64,000 nucleotides of DNA from Priestia megaterium (GTDB lineage: Bacteria; Bacillota; Bacilli; Bacillales; Bacillaceae_H): the NCBI RefSeq assembly GCF_009497655.1, contig NZ_CP023317.1:1021501-1085500 (forward strand), in the 5' to 3' direction. The notes below the pieces were generated by a model. The model had not been told where the DNA came from. It saw only the letters and a list, made by a program, of their open reading frames with translations, and did not search any database. Numbering within the stretch: the first letter of the stretch is position 1; each line of letters begins with the position of its first letter. Shown here in pieces: positions 1-8,448 of this stretch. Made by a program: the position numbers and the translations under genes.

Positions 1-642
1 GGAACAATATGGCTGATAAACGAAACACGCTACCCCAACGTGCCAGCTTTTGATGATCACTTCACGCGTAAGTTCTTGAACAAAGATAAAAAAGTGGACG
101 GCGGGTTTTATGAGTTTAAGTCGAAGACAGGACAGTATACGATGTGGTTTCCGGAAGAATTTATAATAGCGAATAACGATGGTCAAGGCTATTCAAAGAA
201 CGGACAAAATTATGAAGATTGGAGAGCCTTATCGACTAAAAAATACAAAGGGGAGAATCTAATTGGTCAACTGAACTTGAAATTTTTTGAGCGGAGTACC
301 AATGATGAAGCTGTGTTTGTAGAGGCTACTTTTAAAAGAAGATTTCATGCTAATAAACCAAAGGTAATAGAAATGAAAGATAAAAAAATCTACTATGATA
401 ATGCCTATACTTACTTCAAGGGTACGGAGGAGAAAGTAATTGAAGATAAAAGTAGTTACATACCCAATACGTATGTTGCCTACGTAGTTGATGAACATTC
501 AAATAAGACAATTGAAATATCTTATGACTCTATAGGTAATAACTTATCAAGAAATGAAGGTAACAAAACAAATAAGCAATTTTTAAAAATATTAAAAAGT
601 ATTCATTTTAGACCAGAAAACAACGGAGATGTCAGAGGATGA
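1..642 (+). CDS. Tandem-paralog membrane protein, copy A (5' end outside window)
   Basis: The frame is open from base 1 and continues upstream, so the gene is 5'-truncated by the window; 213 residues are visible. It opens with the end of a membrane segment (GTIWLINETRYPNV), then the family block PAFDDHFTRKFLNKDKKV..GFYEFKSKTGQYTMWFP, a variable middle, and the conserved C-terminal motifs IYYDNAYTYFKGT and YVAYVVDEHSNKTIE. Complete copies show the layout: basic N-terminus, one membrane helix (about residues 7-26), about 195 residues probably outside the cell, no lipobox cysteine. The tail NNGDVRG* contains the ribosome-binding site of copy B, whose ATG overlaps this stop by 4 bases. I recognise no named family and propose no function. 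Confidence 0.85.
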   Translation, partial: GTIWLINETRYPNVPAFDDHFTRKFLNKDKKVDGGFYEFKSKTGQYTMWFPEEFIIANNDGQGYSKNGQNYEDWRALSTKKYKGENLIGQLNLKFFERSTNDEAVFVEATFKRRFHANKPKVIEMKDKKIYYDNAYTYFKGTEEKVIEDKSSYIPNTYVAYVVDEHSNKTIEISYDSIGNNLSRNEGNKTNKQFLKILKSIHFRPENNGDVRG

Positions 643-1325
643 AGAAACGTACGAAGATTATTATTGCAACTATTGCAGGAACGGTTATTTTAACAGGAGC
701 AATATGGCTAATAAACCAAAGCCGCTATCCAAATGTCCCAGCTTTTAATGATCACTTCACGCGTAAGTTCTTGAACAAAGATAAAAAAGTGGATGATGGT
801 TTTTATGAGTTTAAGTCAAAAACTGAGCAGTATACGATGTGGTTTCCTAAAGGCTATCAGCTTATAAAGGAGAACGGAGAAGATTACGTAATAAACGGTA
901 ATTCTTATGAAAGGTGGATAGCGAAAGAGGTAAATAACAAAGCTGAAAATGCTGGGGGAAGTTATATCGAAATGACATTTTCAAACGCAAGAAAGGCTGA
1001 AAATGAATCCTTTACTGTAGACAATATGTTTAAAGAACAGCTAAATGTTACTAAGCCTAATAAGTTTGAAACTTCTAGTACAAGAATCTACTATGATTCA
1101 GCTTATACATATTTTAAAGGAACACAAGAAGTAATTATGCATCCTAATAAAGAACATGCTCCAAATACATATATAGCATATGTAGCGGATAAACATTCTA
1201 ATAATGCAATTGAACTGTGGTTTGATAAAAGTGAAAAAAGCAGAAAGAATGATGAAGTAGCAGAGAAAAAATGGTTCCTAACAATATTAAAAAATATTAA
1301 GTTCCGTGAGGGAAATGAAGCTTAA
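639..1325 (+). CDS. Tandem-paralog membrane protein, copy B
   Basis: A 228-residue protein starting inside the end of copy A (ATGA overlap), so probably translationally coupled. The N-terminus MKKRTKIIIATIAG..AIWLINQSRYP is a cationic start plus a single membrane helix, followed by the family block with the variant AFNDHF (Asn for Asp) and EQYTMWFPKGYQ. Residues about 70-125 diverge strongly from the other copies; RIYYDSAYTYFKGT and YIAYVADKHSNNAIE close the domain. Across about 165 bases (roughly 683-848) the DNA is nearly identical to copy C (1461-1623), while the second halves differ, which suggests local gene conversion. Function unknown. Confidence 0.85.
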   Translation: MKKRTKIIIATIAGTVILTGAIWLINQSRYPNVPAFNDHFTRKFLNKDKKVDDGFYEFKSKTEQYTMWFPKGYQLIKENGEDYVINGNSYERWIAKEVNNKAENAGGSYIEMTFSNARKAENESFTVDNMFKEQLNVTKPNKFETSSTRIYYDSAYTYFKGTQEVIMHPNKEHAPNTYIAYVADKHSNNAIELWFDKSEKSRKNDEVAEKKWFLTILKNIKFREGNEA

Positions 1326-1416
1326 TAAAGCTCATGTTGAACGATAATTTAAGAAATAAATCAATTTAACTTAAATACCAAAACCTATCTAGTAAAAATA
1401 AAGAGGATGTGCAGAT

Positions 1417-2115
1417 ATGAAAAAAAGGATGAAGACCATTATTGCAGTCCTTGCAGGAACGGTTATTTTAACAGGAGCAATATGGCTAATAAACGAAAGC
1501 CGCTATCCAAATGTCCCAGCTTTTAATGATCACTTCACGCGTAAGTTCTTGAACAAAGATAAAAAAGTGGATGATGGTTTTTATGAGTTTAAGTCAAAAA
1601 CTGGGCAGTATACGATGTGGTTTCCAAAGGAGTATCAATTAATACATGAAAATGATGAAGATTATGTCGTAAGTGGAAAAATGTACGAAAGATGGGTAGC
1701 AGCTTATACCAAAGAGCATAAAAAGGAACATCAAATTAATTCTATCAGTTTAAAATTTTCAGAAGGAAGAGATCCAGGAGATGAATCTTTTAGCGTAGAA
1801 AGTCTTATGAAGAATCGTTTTAATGTAAGTGAACCAAAGGTAATAGAAACTTCTAATACTAGAATTTACTATCAATCTGCTTACATTTATTTTAAAGGGC
1901 CCGAGAAGCATGTGATAAATGACAGTAAAGAACATGTCCCAAATACATACGTAGCCTATGTGGCTGATAAGGAATCGACAAAGGTCATTCAATTATCAAT
2001 GGATCAGGTTGGAGATTTTATAGAAGATAGTAGCTTGGAAAAGAATACGTGGGTTTTAAATATGTTAAAGAGTATCCATTTTAAAGCAGAAAATAATGGA
2101 GATGCCAGAAGATGA
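1417..2115 (+). CDS. Tandem-paralog membrane protein, copy C
   Basis: A 232-residue member of the array, preceded by an AGAGGA ribosome-binding site nine bases upstream. N-terminal helix VLAGTVILTGAIWLI, then AFNDHFTRKFLNKDKKVDD and GQYTMWFPKEYQ. The C-terminal half (FSVESLMKNRFNVSEP, RIYYQSAYIYFKG, VIQLSMDQVG) resembles copy F more than its neighbour B, although its 5' third is almost the same DNA as B, so different segments have different closest relatives. It ends in NNGDARR*, a tail that carries the ribosome-binding site of copy D, and overlaps D by ATGA. Function unknown. Confidence 0.85.
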   Translation: MKKRMKTIIAVLAGTVILTGAIWLINESRYPNVPAFNDHFTRKFLNKDKKVDDGFYEFKSKTGQYTMWFPKEYQLIHENDEDYVVSGKMYERWVAAYTKEHKKEHQINSISLKFSEGRDPGDESFSVESLMKNRFNVSEPKVIETSNTRIYYQSAYIYFKGPEKHVINDSKEHVPNTYVAYVADKESTKVIQLSMDQVGDFIEDSSLEKNTWVLNMLKSIHFKAENNGDARR

Positions 2116-2777
2116 AAAAGCATACTAAAACTATTATTGCAGTCATTATAGGAATAACTATTTTAATAGGCGGGGTATGGATGATAAACGAAAGCCGCTA
2201 TCCAAATGTCCCAGCTTTTAATGATCACTTCACCCGTAAGTTCTTGAACAAAGATAAAAAAGTGGACGATGGGTTTTATGAGTTTAAGTCGAAGACAGGT
2301 CAGTATACGATGTGGTTTCCAGAAGAGTATCAAATTATACATAAGGATGCTTCGGATTATGTTAAAGACGATACATATTATGAATTCTTGAAAGCTTCTA
2401 ACAATAGCCACGATGGATATAAAGGATATATTGATATTGAGCTGTCTGAGAAAAAAACTAATAAAGAAAAGATATATGTAGAGGGCTTATTTAAAAACCG
2501 TTTTTATATTAATGATCCTCAAAAATTACAGACAGATACAACAAGAATTTATTACGATAGCGCGTATATCTATTTTAAAGGCACAGATAAAAGAGTAATT
2601 ATGGATTTTAATAAACGTACGCCAAGTACATATGCTGGCTATATTGCGGACAAAAACTCTGAGCGGGTAATTGAATTTTATTTTGATAGTACAGAACACC
2701 TTTCTGAAAAATCAGCAGAAAAACGTGAGGAATGGATTATAAAGATATTAAAAAGTATTACTTTTAAAACAGAATAA
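2112..2777 (+). CDS. Tandem-paralog membrane protein, copy D
   Basis: 221 residues, the shortest complete copy, coupled to C by a 4-base ATGA overlap. Single N-terminal membrane helix, family block with AFNDHFTRKFLNKDKKVDD and GQYTMWFPEEYQ, then a distinctive middle (SHDGYKGYIDIELSEKK) and the conserved RIYYDSAYIYFKGT. It ends ITFKTE* without the NNGD-R tail, in line with the next gene having its own leader and ribosome-binding site 100 bases downstream. Function unknown. Confidence 0.84.
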   Translation: MKKHTKTIIAVIIGITILIGGVWMINESRYPNVPAFNDHFTRKFLNKDKKVDDGFYEFKSKTGQYTMWFPEEYQIIHKDASDYVKDDTYYEFLKASNNSHDGYKGYIDIELSEKKTNKEKIYVEGLFKNRFYINDPQKLQTDTTRIYYDSAYIYFKGTDKRVIMDFNKRTPSTYAGYIADKNSERVIEFYFDSTEHLSEKSAEKREEWIIKILKSITFKTE

Positions 2778-2874
2778 AAACAAGGTCTACTCATTCTGTT
2801 TTAAACAATAGCTGAAGAAAATTTCTTAATTTTAAAGTTTGTACTAGCAATGGCAATAAAGGATGTGCGGAGTG

Positions 2875-3552
2875 ATGAAAAAACGTAAAAAGACTGTTAT
2901 TGCAGCAATTGTAGGGTCATCTATTCTAATAGGTGGAATATGGCTGATAAACGAAGAACGCTACCCCAACGCCCCAGCTTTTGATGACCACTTTACACGT
3001 AAGTTCTTGAACAAAGATAAAAAAGTGGACGATGGTTTTTATGAGTTTAAGTCAAAGACAGGTCAGTGTACGATGTGGTTTCCAGAGGAGTATCAAATGT
3101 TGCATGAAAATGAACAGCAGTATGTTAAAGAAGGAAAGTTATATGAGCGTTATAGAGCTGTATCTAATAGCAATGAATTAGAATATATGACAGTTGAATT
3201 TTCAAACAAAATAAAAAAAAATGAATCTATTTACGTTGAAAGACTGTTTCAAGAGCAATTTAATTCAAATAAACCTTATAAAATAGAAACTAGAAATGTA
3301 AGTATTTATTATGATAAGGCCTATACTTATTTTAAAGGTACTCATAAGCAAGTAAATAGAGAAAAAGAGGGCTACGTACCTAATGAATATGTAGCCTATA
3401 TAGCGGATAAACATTCTAATTCAGTTATTAAATTTTATTTTGATAACGTAAAAGCAGAATTAAATGAGAGGCAAGGAAGAGAGCAAGATAAGAGGATTAT
3501 GAAAATCTTAAAAAGTGTTCAATTTAATGATTTTAAAGATACTAGAAATTAA
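2875..3552 (+). CDS. Tandem-paralog membrane protein, copy E
   Basis: 225 residues from ATG 2875. An in-frame ATG at 2863 would add MCGV, but all siblings begin MKK, and the AAAGGA..CGGAG region before 2875 matches the leader of copy C. The protein has the usual helix and AFDDHFTRKFLNKDKKVDD block, but its otherwise invariant GQYTMWFP reads GQCTMWFP, giving the only cysteine in the conserved block among the nine copies. The middle is divergent; SIYYDKAYTYFKGT and YVAYIADKHSNSVIKF are retained. Preceded by about 97 bases of AT-rich leader. Function unknown. Confidence 0.83.
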   Translation: MKKRKKTVIAAIVGSSILIGGIWLINEERYPNAPAFDDHFTRKFLNKDKKVDDGFYEFKSKTGQCTMWFPEEYQMLHENEQQYVKEGKLYERYRAVSNSNELEYMTVEFSNKIKKNESIYVERLFQEQFNSNKPYKIETRNVSIYYDKAYTYFKGTHKQVNREKEGYVPNEYVAYIADKHSNSVIKFYFDNVKAELNERQGREQDKRIMKILKSVQFNDFKDTRN

Positions 3553-3651
3553 AATCTTTTGTTGTGGAATAAGATTGAATTAAAAAACTACATGTTATCC
3601 AATTTATAATAAGTCCCGTTTATTTCAAAAGAATGAAGGGAGGGTATGACG

Positions 3652-4350
3652 ATGAAAAAGCGTATAAAACTCATTACTGCAGTTATTGCAGGAACAGCTA
3701 TTTTACTAGGAGCCGTATGGCTAATAAACGAAAGCCGCTACCCCAACGTTCAAGCTTTTGATGATCACTTTACACGTAAGTTCTTGAACAAAGATAAAAA
3801 AGTGAACGACGGGTTTTATGAGTTTAAGTCAAAGGCAGGGCAGTATACGATGTGGTTTCCCGAGGAGTACCAGCTGTTGCATGAAAATGAACAGCAGTAT
3901 GTAAGAGACGGTAATTTCTATGAAAGATGGAGAGCTTCATCTATTAAAAAGTATAAAGGTGAAAACCAAATAAATAATATACAAGCTACATTTTCAGAAG
4001 CAAGAAAACAAGAAAACGAAGAATTTAGTGCAGAAAGTTTATTAAGGAGACGCTTCAATGTCAGTAAACTGGAAAAGCTAGAAACAGATGAAGTTCGAAT
4101 CTACTATCAATCAGCTTATATCTACTTTAGAGGGGCAGAAAAATACGTTATAAATGATAAAAATAAGCATGCCCCTAATACATATGTGGCATATGTAGCT
4201 GATAAAAACTCTAAAAAAGTTATTCAGCTGTCTTTTAATAGTATTGGTAAGCGTTCAGATAACTCTGAGCCTATAAAAGAAGAGTGGTTTATAAAACTTT
4301 GTAAAAGTATCAATTTTAATAAGCCAAACAACGGAGATGTAAGAGGATGA
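3652..4350 (+). CDS. Tandem-paralog membrane protein, copy F
   Basis: 232 residues from ATG 3652. ATG 3646 is also in frame but lies only two bases from the GGGAGGG ribosome-binding site, whereas 3652 is eight bases away and gives the family start MKKRIK. Family block PNVQAFDDHFTRKFLNKDKKVND, with a C-terminal half (FSAESLLRRRFNVSKL, RIYYQSAYIYFRG, VIQLSFNSIG) closest to copy C. The leader shares GTTTATTTCAA..AATGAAGGGAG with copy H. It ends NNGDVRG* and overlaps copy G by ATGA, making the third overlapping pair in the array. Function unknown. Confidence 0.84.
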   Translation: MKKRIKLITAVIAGTAILLGAVWLINESRYPNVQAFDDHFTRKFLNKDKKVNDGFYEFKSKAGQYTMWFPEEYQLLHENEQQYVRDGNFYERWRASSIKKYKGENQINNIQATFSEARKQENEEFSAESLLRRRFNVSKLEKLETDEVRIYYQSAYIYFRGAEKYVINDKNKHAPNTYVAYVADKNSKKVIQLSFNSIGKRSDNSEPIKEEWFIKLCKSINFNKPNNGDVRG

Positions 4351-5033
4351 AAAAACATACGAAGACTATTATTCTAGTCATTGTAGGAGCCGCTATTTTA
4401 ATAGGCGGCATATGGGGCGTAAACGAAAGTCGCTATCCTAACGCCCCAGCTTTTGATGACCACTTTACACGTAAGTTCTTGAACAAAGATAAAAAAGTGG
4501 ACGACGGGTTTTATGAGTTTAAGTCGAAGACAGGTCAGTATACGATGTGGTTTCCAGAGGAGTATCAAATTCTGCATGATGCTTCAGAGTATTACTCTGT
4601 AAATGGAAAATCATATGAAAATTGGTCTGCTTCATATAGGAAGATGGCTGGAAAAAACAAGTCAATATACTATATAAAAGCTGAATTTTTAAAGAATGAT
4701 AAGAAATTTGAGCCTATTTATGTGAAGGAATTGTTCCAAGAGCAATTAAAAGATAGTAATCCTAAAGAAATAGAAACTTCACGTACTCGCATATATTATG
4801 ACTACGCTTATGCATATTTCAAGGGAACTGAAAGGCATGTAGTACATAACAGTAAAGTCCATTTACCTAATACCTATACAGCATATGTAGCAGATAAAAG
4901 TTCTAATAAGGTTATAGAATTTTCATACGACAGTATAGGTAAAGGTACAGAAACTAGCCAAGAAAAAAGGAAGTTATGGTTTTTGACAATATTAAAAAGT
5001 ATTAATTTTAGCGAGGGTAAAAGTCGTGAGTGA
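4347..5033 (+). CDS. Tandem-paralog membrane protein, copy G
   Basis: 228 residues, overlapping copy F by four bases (ATGA). Helix VIVGAAILIGGIWGV, then the family block. The middle section (YENWSASYRKM, YVKELFQEQL) and RIYYDYAYAYFKGTERHVVHNSK are closest to copy H, so G and H appear to be sisters in their second halves. The sequence after the stop (TTTATTAAGTAACGATATAAG) resembles that after copy B, which suggests that the array grew by duplicating two-gene modules. Function unknown. Confidence 0.84.
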   Translation: MKKHTKTIILVIVGAAILIGGIWGVNESRYPNAPAFDDHFTRKFLNKDKKVDDGFYEFKSKTGQYTMWFPEEYQILHDASEYYSVNGKSYENWSASYRKMAGKNKSIYYIKAEFLKNDKKFEPIYVKELFQEQLKDSNPKEIETSRTRIYYDYAYAYFKGTERHVVHNSKVHLPNTYTAYVADKSSNKVIEFSYDSIGKGTETSQEKRKLWFLTILKSINFSEGKSRE

Positions 5034-5108
5034 ATACCTTTATTAAGTAACGATATAAGAAACAAAATAACTCTGCTTTAGTACAGTGGATTATAGGGAT
5101 GAAAGTGA

Positions 5109-5244
5109 ATGAATATAAAACTGCTATTGCTCAGACAATGATTTGAGCAATTTTTATATGTTTAATAACTACAAATAGATGAGTAAGCAGTATGTAGCAT
5201 ACATAGCAATAGATTTAAATAAAACTATTCAAATTACATTAAAT
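5109..5244 (+). pseudogene. Decayed remnant of a further array copy
   Basis: Between copies G and H, an ATG at 5109 starts a short ATGAATATAAAACTGCTATT stretch resembling the family 5' end. Farther on, 5188-5244 translates as QYVAYIAIDLNKTIQITLN, matching the family's conserved TYVAYVADK-SNKVIQL segment. Everything between is missing or scrambled. I read this as a copy that lost its middle, leaving the two ends. The 3' match is clear; the 5' match is weak. Confidence 0.5.
5126..5155 (+). terminator. Rho-independent terminator after copy G
   Basis: Perfect 8-bp stem ATTGCTCA / TGAGCAAT with a 10-base loop, followed by TTTTTATA. It separates the F-G transcription unit from copy H. Confidence 0.6.
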
Positions 5245-5280
5245 GTGGTTTATTTCAACCAATGAAGGGAGTGTGTAACA

Positions 5281-5958
5281 ATGAAAAAATGTACCAAGGC
5301 CATTATTGCAGTTATTGCAGGAGCCGTTATTTTAATAGGAGCCATATGGCTGATAAACGAAAGCAGCTACCCAAACGCCCCAGCTTTTGATGACCACTTT
5401 ACACGTAAGTTCTTGAACAAAGATAAAAAAGTGGACGATGGTTTTTATGAGTTTAAGTCAAAGACCGGGCAGTATACGATGTGGTTTCCCGAGGAGTATC
5501 AAGTTTTACATAAATATCGCGAAGATTACACTAGAAATGGCGAATCATATGAAAATTGGTCAGCCTCTTATATTAAACCCTACGAAAATGATCAACAAAC
5601 GTACGCTATCAAGGCTGAATTTTCCGAGAACGACACGAAATCAGAATTAATTTATGTAGAGAGTTTATTTAAAGAACAATTAGACAGTAAAAAACCTAAA
5701 CAGTTAGAAACCTCTAATACAAGAATTTATTATGATTATGCCTATACATATTTTCGTGGTACTAACCAACATATAGTACATGACAGTAAAGAAAATCATC
5801 CCAACCTTTATGTGGCATATGTAGCAGATAAAAGCTCTGATAAAGTAATCGAATTAATATACGATAGTGTAGGGGAAAATACAGAAACAAATAAAATGGA
5901 TAGAAAGAAATGGTTTTTAAAAATGTTGCAAAGTATTAAATTTGTTAAGGGAAATTAA
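5281..5958 (+). CDS. Tandem-paralog membrane protein, copy H
   Basis: 225 residues with its own leader and an AAGGGAG ribosome-binding site. Start MKKCTKAIIAVIAG gives the cationic end and membrane helix; the block reads PNAPAFDDHFTRKFLNKDKK and GQYTMWFPEEYQ. The following YENWSASY and YDYAYTYF segments group it with copy G. It ends FVKGN* without the coupling tail, and copy I follows after 110 bases. Function unknown. Confidence 0.84.
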   Translation: MKKCTKAIIAVIAGAVILIGAIWLINESSYPNAPAFDDHFTRKFLNKDKKVDDGFYEFKSKTGQYTMWFPEEYQVLHKYREDYTRNGESYENWSASYIKPYENDQQTYAIKAEFSENDTKSELIYVESLFKEQLDSKKPKQLETSNTRIYYDYAYTYFRGTNQHIVHDSKENHPNLYVAYVADKSSDKVIELIYDSVGENTETNKMDRKKWFLKMLQSIKFVKGN

Positions 5959-6068
5959 TTATAAGCAAAAGGTTTTTTTAGCATAAGGGCAACAAATCAA
6001 AATGCTAAAGATTATTCAATATATAAGGATTAAAGTTTGTTCCAAACGATAAAGTAGAGGGGACGCCG

Positions 6069-6746
6069 ATGAAAAAACGTTCGAAAGTTATCATGATAGT
6101 TATCACAGGAGCCGCTATTTTAATAGGATCAATATGGCTGATAAACGAAAGCAGCTACCCAAACGTCCCAGCTTTTGATGACCACTTTACAAGTAAGTTC
6201 TTAAACAAAGATGAAAAAGCGGATGATGGGTTTTATGAGTTTAAGTCAAAGACAGGGCAGTATACGATGTGGTTTCCAGAAGAGTATCAAGTTTTACATA
6301 AAAAGAGAGAGGATTATGCTATCAATAATGATTCTTACGAGAGCTGGTGGGCTGTCTACAATGAAGAAGTTGAAGGTAAAACACAAGCGAATTATATAAA
6401 AACTGAGTTTTTAACCAGTAATCCTGCAGATGAGAGTATTCACGTTGAGGCTTTATTTAAAAGAAGATTTGGATTAAGTGTTCCTAATAAGATTGAAAAC
6501 TCACAGACGAGGATTTACTACCAATCAGCTTATATTTATTTCAAAGGAACAGAAAAGCGTGTAATAGTAGATAAGAAGAAACATATTCCTAATACATACT
6601 TGGCATATGTAGCAGATAAGCATTCTAATAAAATAGTACAGATTTCCTTCGATAGCAGCGATAAATATAAAAGCGGTGATGAAGACAAAAGACAAGAATG
6701 GTTTTTAAAAATGCTGAAAAATATTCGTTTTAATGAAGGGAAATAG
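6069..6746 (+). CDS. Tandem-paralog membrane protein, copy I (last of array)
   Basis: 225 residues, ribosome-binding site AGAGGGG. It is the most divergent copy in the otherwise fixed N-terminal block: FTSKFLNKDEKADDG instead of FTRKFLNKDKKVDDG, as expected for an end copy that takes part less often in sequence exchange. It keeps GQYTMWFPEEYQ, RIYYQSAYIYFKGTEK and YLAYVADKHSNKIVQ. Single N-terminal membrane helix. Function unknown. Confidence 0.84.
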   Translation: MKKRSKVIMIVITGAAILIGSIWLINESSYPNVPAFDDHFTSKFLNKDEKADDGFYEFKSKTGQYTMWFPEEYQVLHKKREDYAINNDSYESWWAVYNEEVEGKTQANYIKTEFLTSNPADESIHVEALFKRRFGLSVPNKIENSQTRIYYQSAYIYFKGTEKRVIVDKKKHIPNTYLAYVADKHSNKIVQISFDSSDKYKSGDEDKRQEWFLKMLKNIRFNEGK

Positions 6747-6967
6747 TAGAGAATTTATAGAGAAGAAGAGGTAACAAGTTAGATGAAGAAAGTTATAGGA
6801 TTTGCTTAGCTGTAGGTGCAATATTTTTTGTAATTTCTTGAATGGGCTGTTATCCTTGGTTTTCCAACTAGCATCTATTTATCAACATGAGCAACTTGTC
6901 TATGATTACAAACTAACGATAAGAGGTTATTGCGCTAAGTATATAGTAAACGTAAACTTCACATATT
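6747..6967. other. Non-coding stretch with a possible gene remnant
   Basis: An ATG at 6783 reads MKKVIGFA then stops; one frame over, the text continues LAVGAIFFVIS. This looks like the signal-sequence start of a small secreted or membrane protein broken by a frameshift. Nothing further is recognisable before the repeat at 6968. Confidence 0.3.
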
Positions 6968-7196
6968 AGGTGTTTCTAGCGGTTGATTGGAGGGCAATGC
7001 GAAGACTCCTGCGGGAAAAGCGGAGCAGGTGGGACCCCGCAGGAGCGCAAGCGACGAGGAGGCTCAGCGGCCGCCCGCGGAAAGCGAAGCCATGCACGGA
7101 AATCAAACGCGGTGTCCCAAGCAATCTATACTAGTCCCTTTATTTAATTTGCTCATCTTTAGATGGGGTTGAGTTGCTTATGTCTCAATCTCTTGT
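6968..7196 (+). repeat. Structured intergenic repeat, copy 1
   Basis: Core GAAGACTCCTGCGGGAAAAG .. CCGCAGGAGCGCAAGCGACG .. GGAAAGCGAAGCC, bracketed by the stem GGTTGATT / AATCAAACGC. The same core recurs, in either orientation, at 15735, 20631, 27728 and 30650. It is GC-rich against an AT-rich genome and packed with complementary arms (CTCCTGCGGG / CCCGCAGGAG). This copy lacks the terminator hairpin on its left side but keeps the right-hand TTATGTCTCAATCTCTTG end. Such repeats are common in Bacillaceae and give rise to spurious proteins with a PAGKAEQ..RRSASDEEA signature. Confidence 0.8.
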
Positions 7197-7413
7197 TTGA
7201 AACATCCTTTACAGCCTATCTATCAAAAGCATAAAAGCCTCTAAAACACTTCTTTGTTGCTATCATAAGCCTCCAGCAAGTCCCAAAATACTAAATCGCC
7301 TAATGGAATATCTTACTTTTAATGGACAATTATCTGTTTTTAGGATATATTTTTATAAGTTTAGGTTATGGAAGAAATAGTATATTGAAAACGAAAGGTG
7401 ATTAAACGAAAGA

Positions 7414-8187
7414 ATGGATGCTCATGTTTTAAAGGAACTGACGTATGAAGACTTTCAGTTTGTATATCAGCCTATTTATGCGCTGGATTCGTGGGAGACG
7501 CTAGGTTTTGAGGCTTTGCTGCGCACAGCTTTCGCAAAAGGGCAAATTGAAGAGTTGTTTTCACTGGCAAGACGCCATAATTATTTGTACAAGCTTGATA
7601 CGATGGCAATTGAAGGGGCTATAAAGAACTTTCCGTTTGAGGTATTGAAATCTGAGGATTTATTTATCAATGTGTTTCCCTCTACTCTTCTCCACCCGCA
7701 TTTCCAACGGTTTTTAACATTTCTGTTGAACACCTATGAAAATGCGAAACATCGTATTGTATGGGAGTTAAATGAAACGCTTCATGAAAAGGTTTTATGG
7801 GAATCACCTGCTCTTTTTGCCCGAGTAATGAGTTTGAAAGAGGCCGGTTTCAAAATTGCGATTGATGATTTTGGAGCAGGAGCCGCGGCGATGAGACAGG
7901 TAAGCATGTATGAGCCTCACTATATGAAATTGGACCGAAGCTATGCGGAAGGACTAGCCGACTGCAAGCAAAAGAAAGATCTGATTGATTTGCTTGTTAA
8001 CTATTATCCGCATACGAATCTTATTTTAGAAGGCGTTGAACGAGATAAAGATTTAGCCGCAGCGATTTCGTTAAATCTACATGCTGCTCAGGGCTATTTG
8101 CTGGGCATGCCGCAGTCGATCTCTTTCTACTTAACTTATAATAAGTACCGCAGTTTATTCAGACGAGAAAGGCTGCTGAACTCTTAA
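7414..8187 (+). CDS. Stand-alone EAL-domain c-di-GMP phosphodiesterase
   Basis: A 257-residue protein that is essentially one EAL domain with no sensor region or membrane segment, expected to hydrolyse cyclic di-GMP to pGpG in the cytoplasm. The catalytic signature looks intact: FEALLR (EAL, near residue 33), INVFPS, WELNE, the metal-binding IDDFGAG, MKLDR, LEGVE and AQGYLLG. The domain differs from the usual DDFGTG at one residue. The next gene encodes a diguanylate cyclase on the same strand 224 bases on, so the pair may make opposing activities. Start ATG 7414 has only a distant GAAAGGTG upstream, so initiation may be weak. Confidence 0.85.
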   Translation: MDAHVLKELTYEDFQFVYQPIYALDSWETLGFEALLRTAFAKGQIEELFSLARRHNYLYKLDTMAIEGAIKNFPFEVLKSEDLFINVFPSTLLHPHFQRFLTFLLNTYENAKHRIVWELNETLHEKVLWESPALFARVMSLKEAGFKIAIDDFGAGAAAMRQVSMYEPHYMKLDRSYAEGLADCKQKKDLIDLLVNYYPHTNLILEGVERDKDLAAAISLNLHAAQGYLLGMPQSISFYLTYNKYRSLFRRERLLNS

Positions 8188-8352
8188 ACCATACACTTCA
8201 CGGAATAGATAATTTATCGTAATATAAAAGCGAGTAATTAGACCTATATGAAACGTAGATGCCTTGAATTTTTATAAAATTATGTGATTTTGTGCGATTG
8301 TTAAAATATTTTAAGAGGTAAAGAAGACGTGCTGGTTTGGGAGAATGAGTGA

Positions 8353-8448
8353 ATGGCATATCAAAACAAGACGTTTAGTGAAATTCCAAAGGCAGATGGA
8401 GGATATTTAGTATGTATAGTGAAGGGGTATTCCAATTTTATTTTATGA
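8353..8448 (+). CDS. Possible 31-residue upstream ORF overlapping the cyclase start
   Basis: ATG 8353 follows GGGAGAATGAGTGA and opens a frame (MAYQNKTFSEIPKADGGYLV..) that runs past the cyclase ATG at 8412 in another frame. The cyclase ribosome-binding site GGAGG lies inside it. It could couple or dampen cyclase translation; without comparative data it may be chance. Confidence 0.25.
   Translation: MAYQNKTFSEIPKADGGYLVCIVKGYSNFIL

Noticed and set aside
6987-7172. Open frame of 61 codons (PAGKAEQ..RRSASDEEA type) inside repeat copy 1, and similar frames in the other copies
   Set aside because: It is the repeat's core read as protein; the same frame appears wherever the element occurs, lacks a proper ribosome-binding site, and its GC-rich composition is that of the element.
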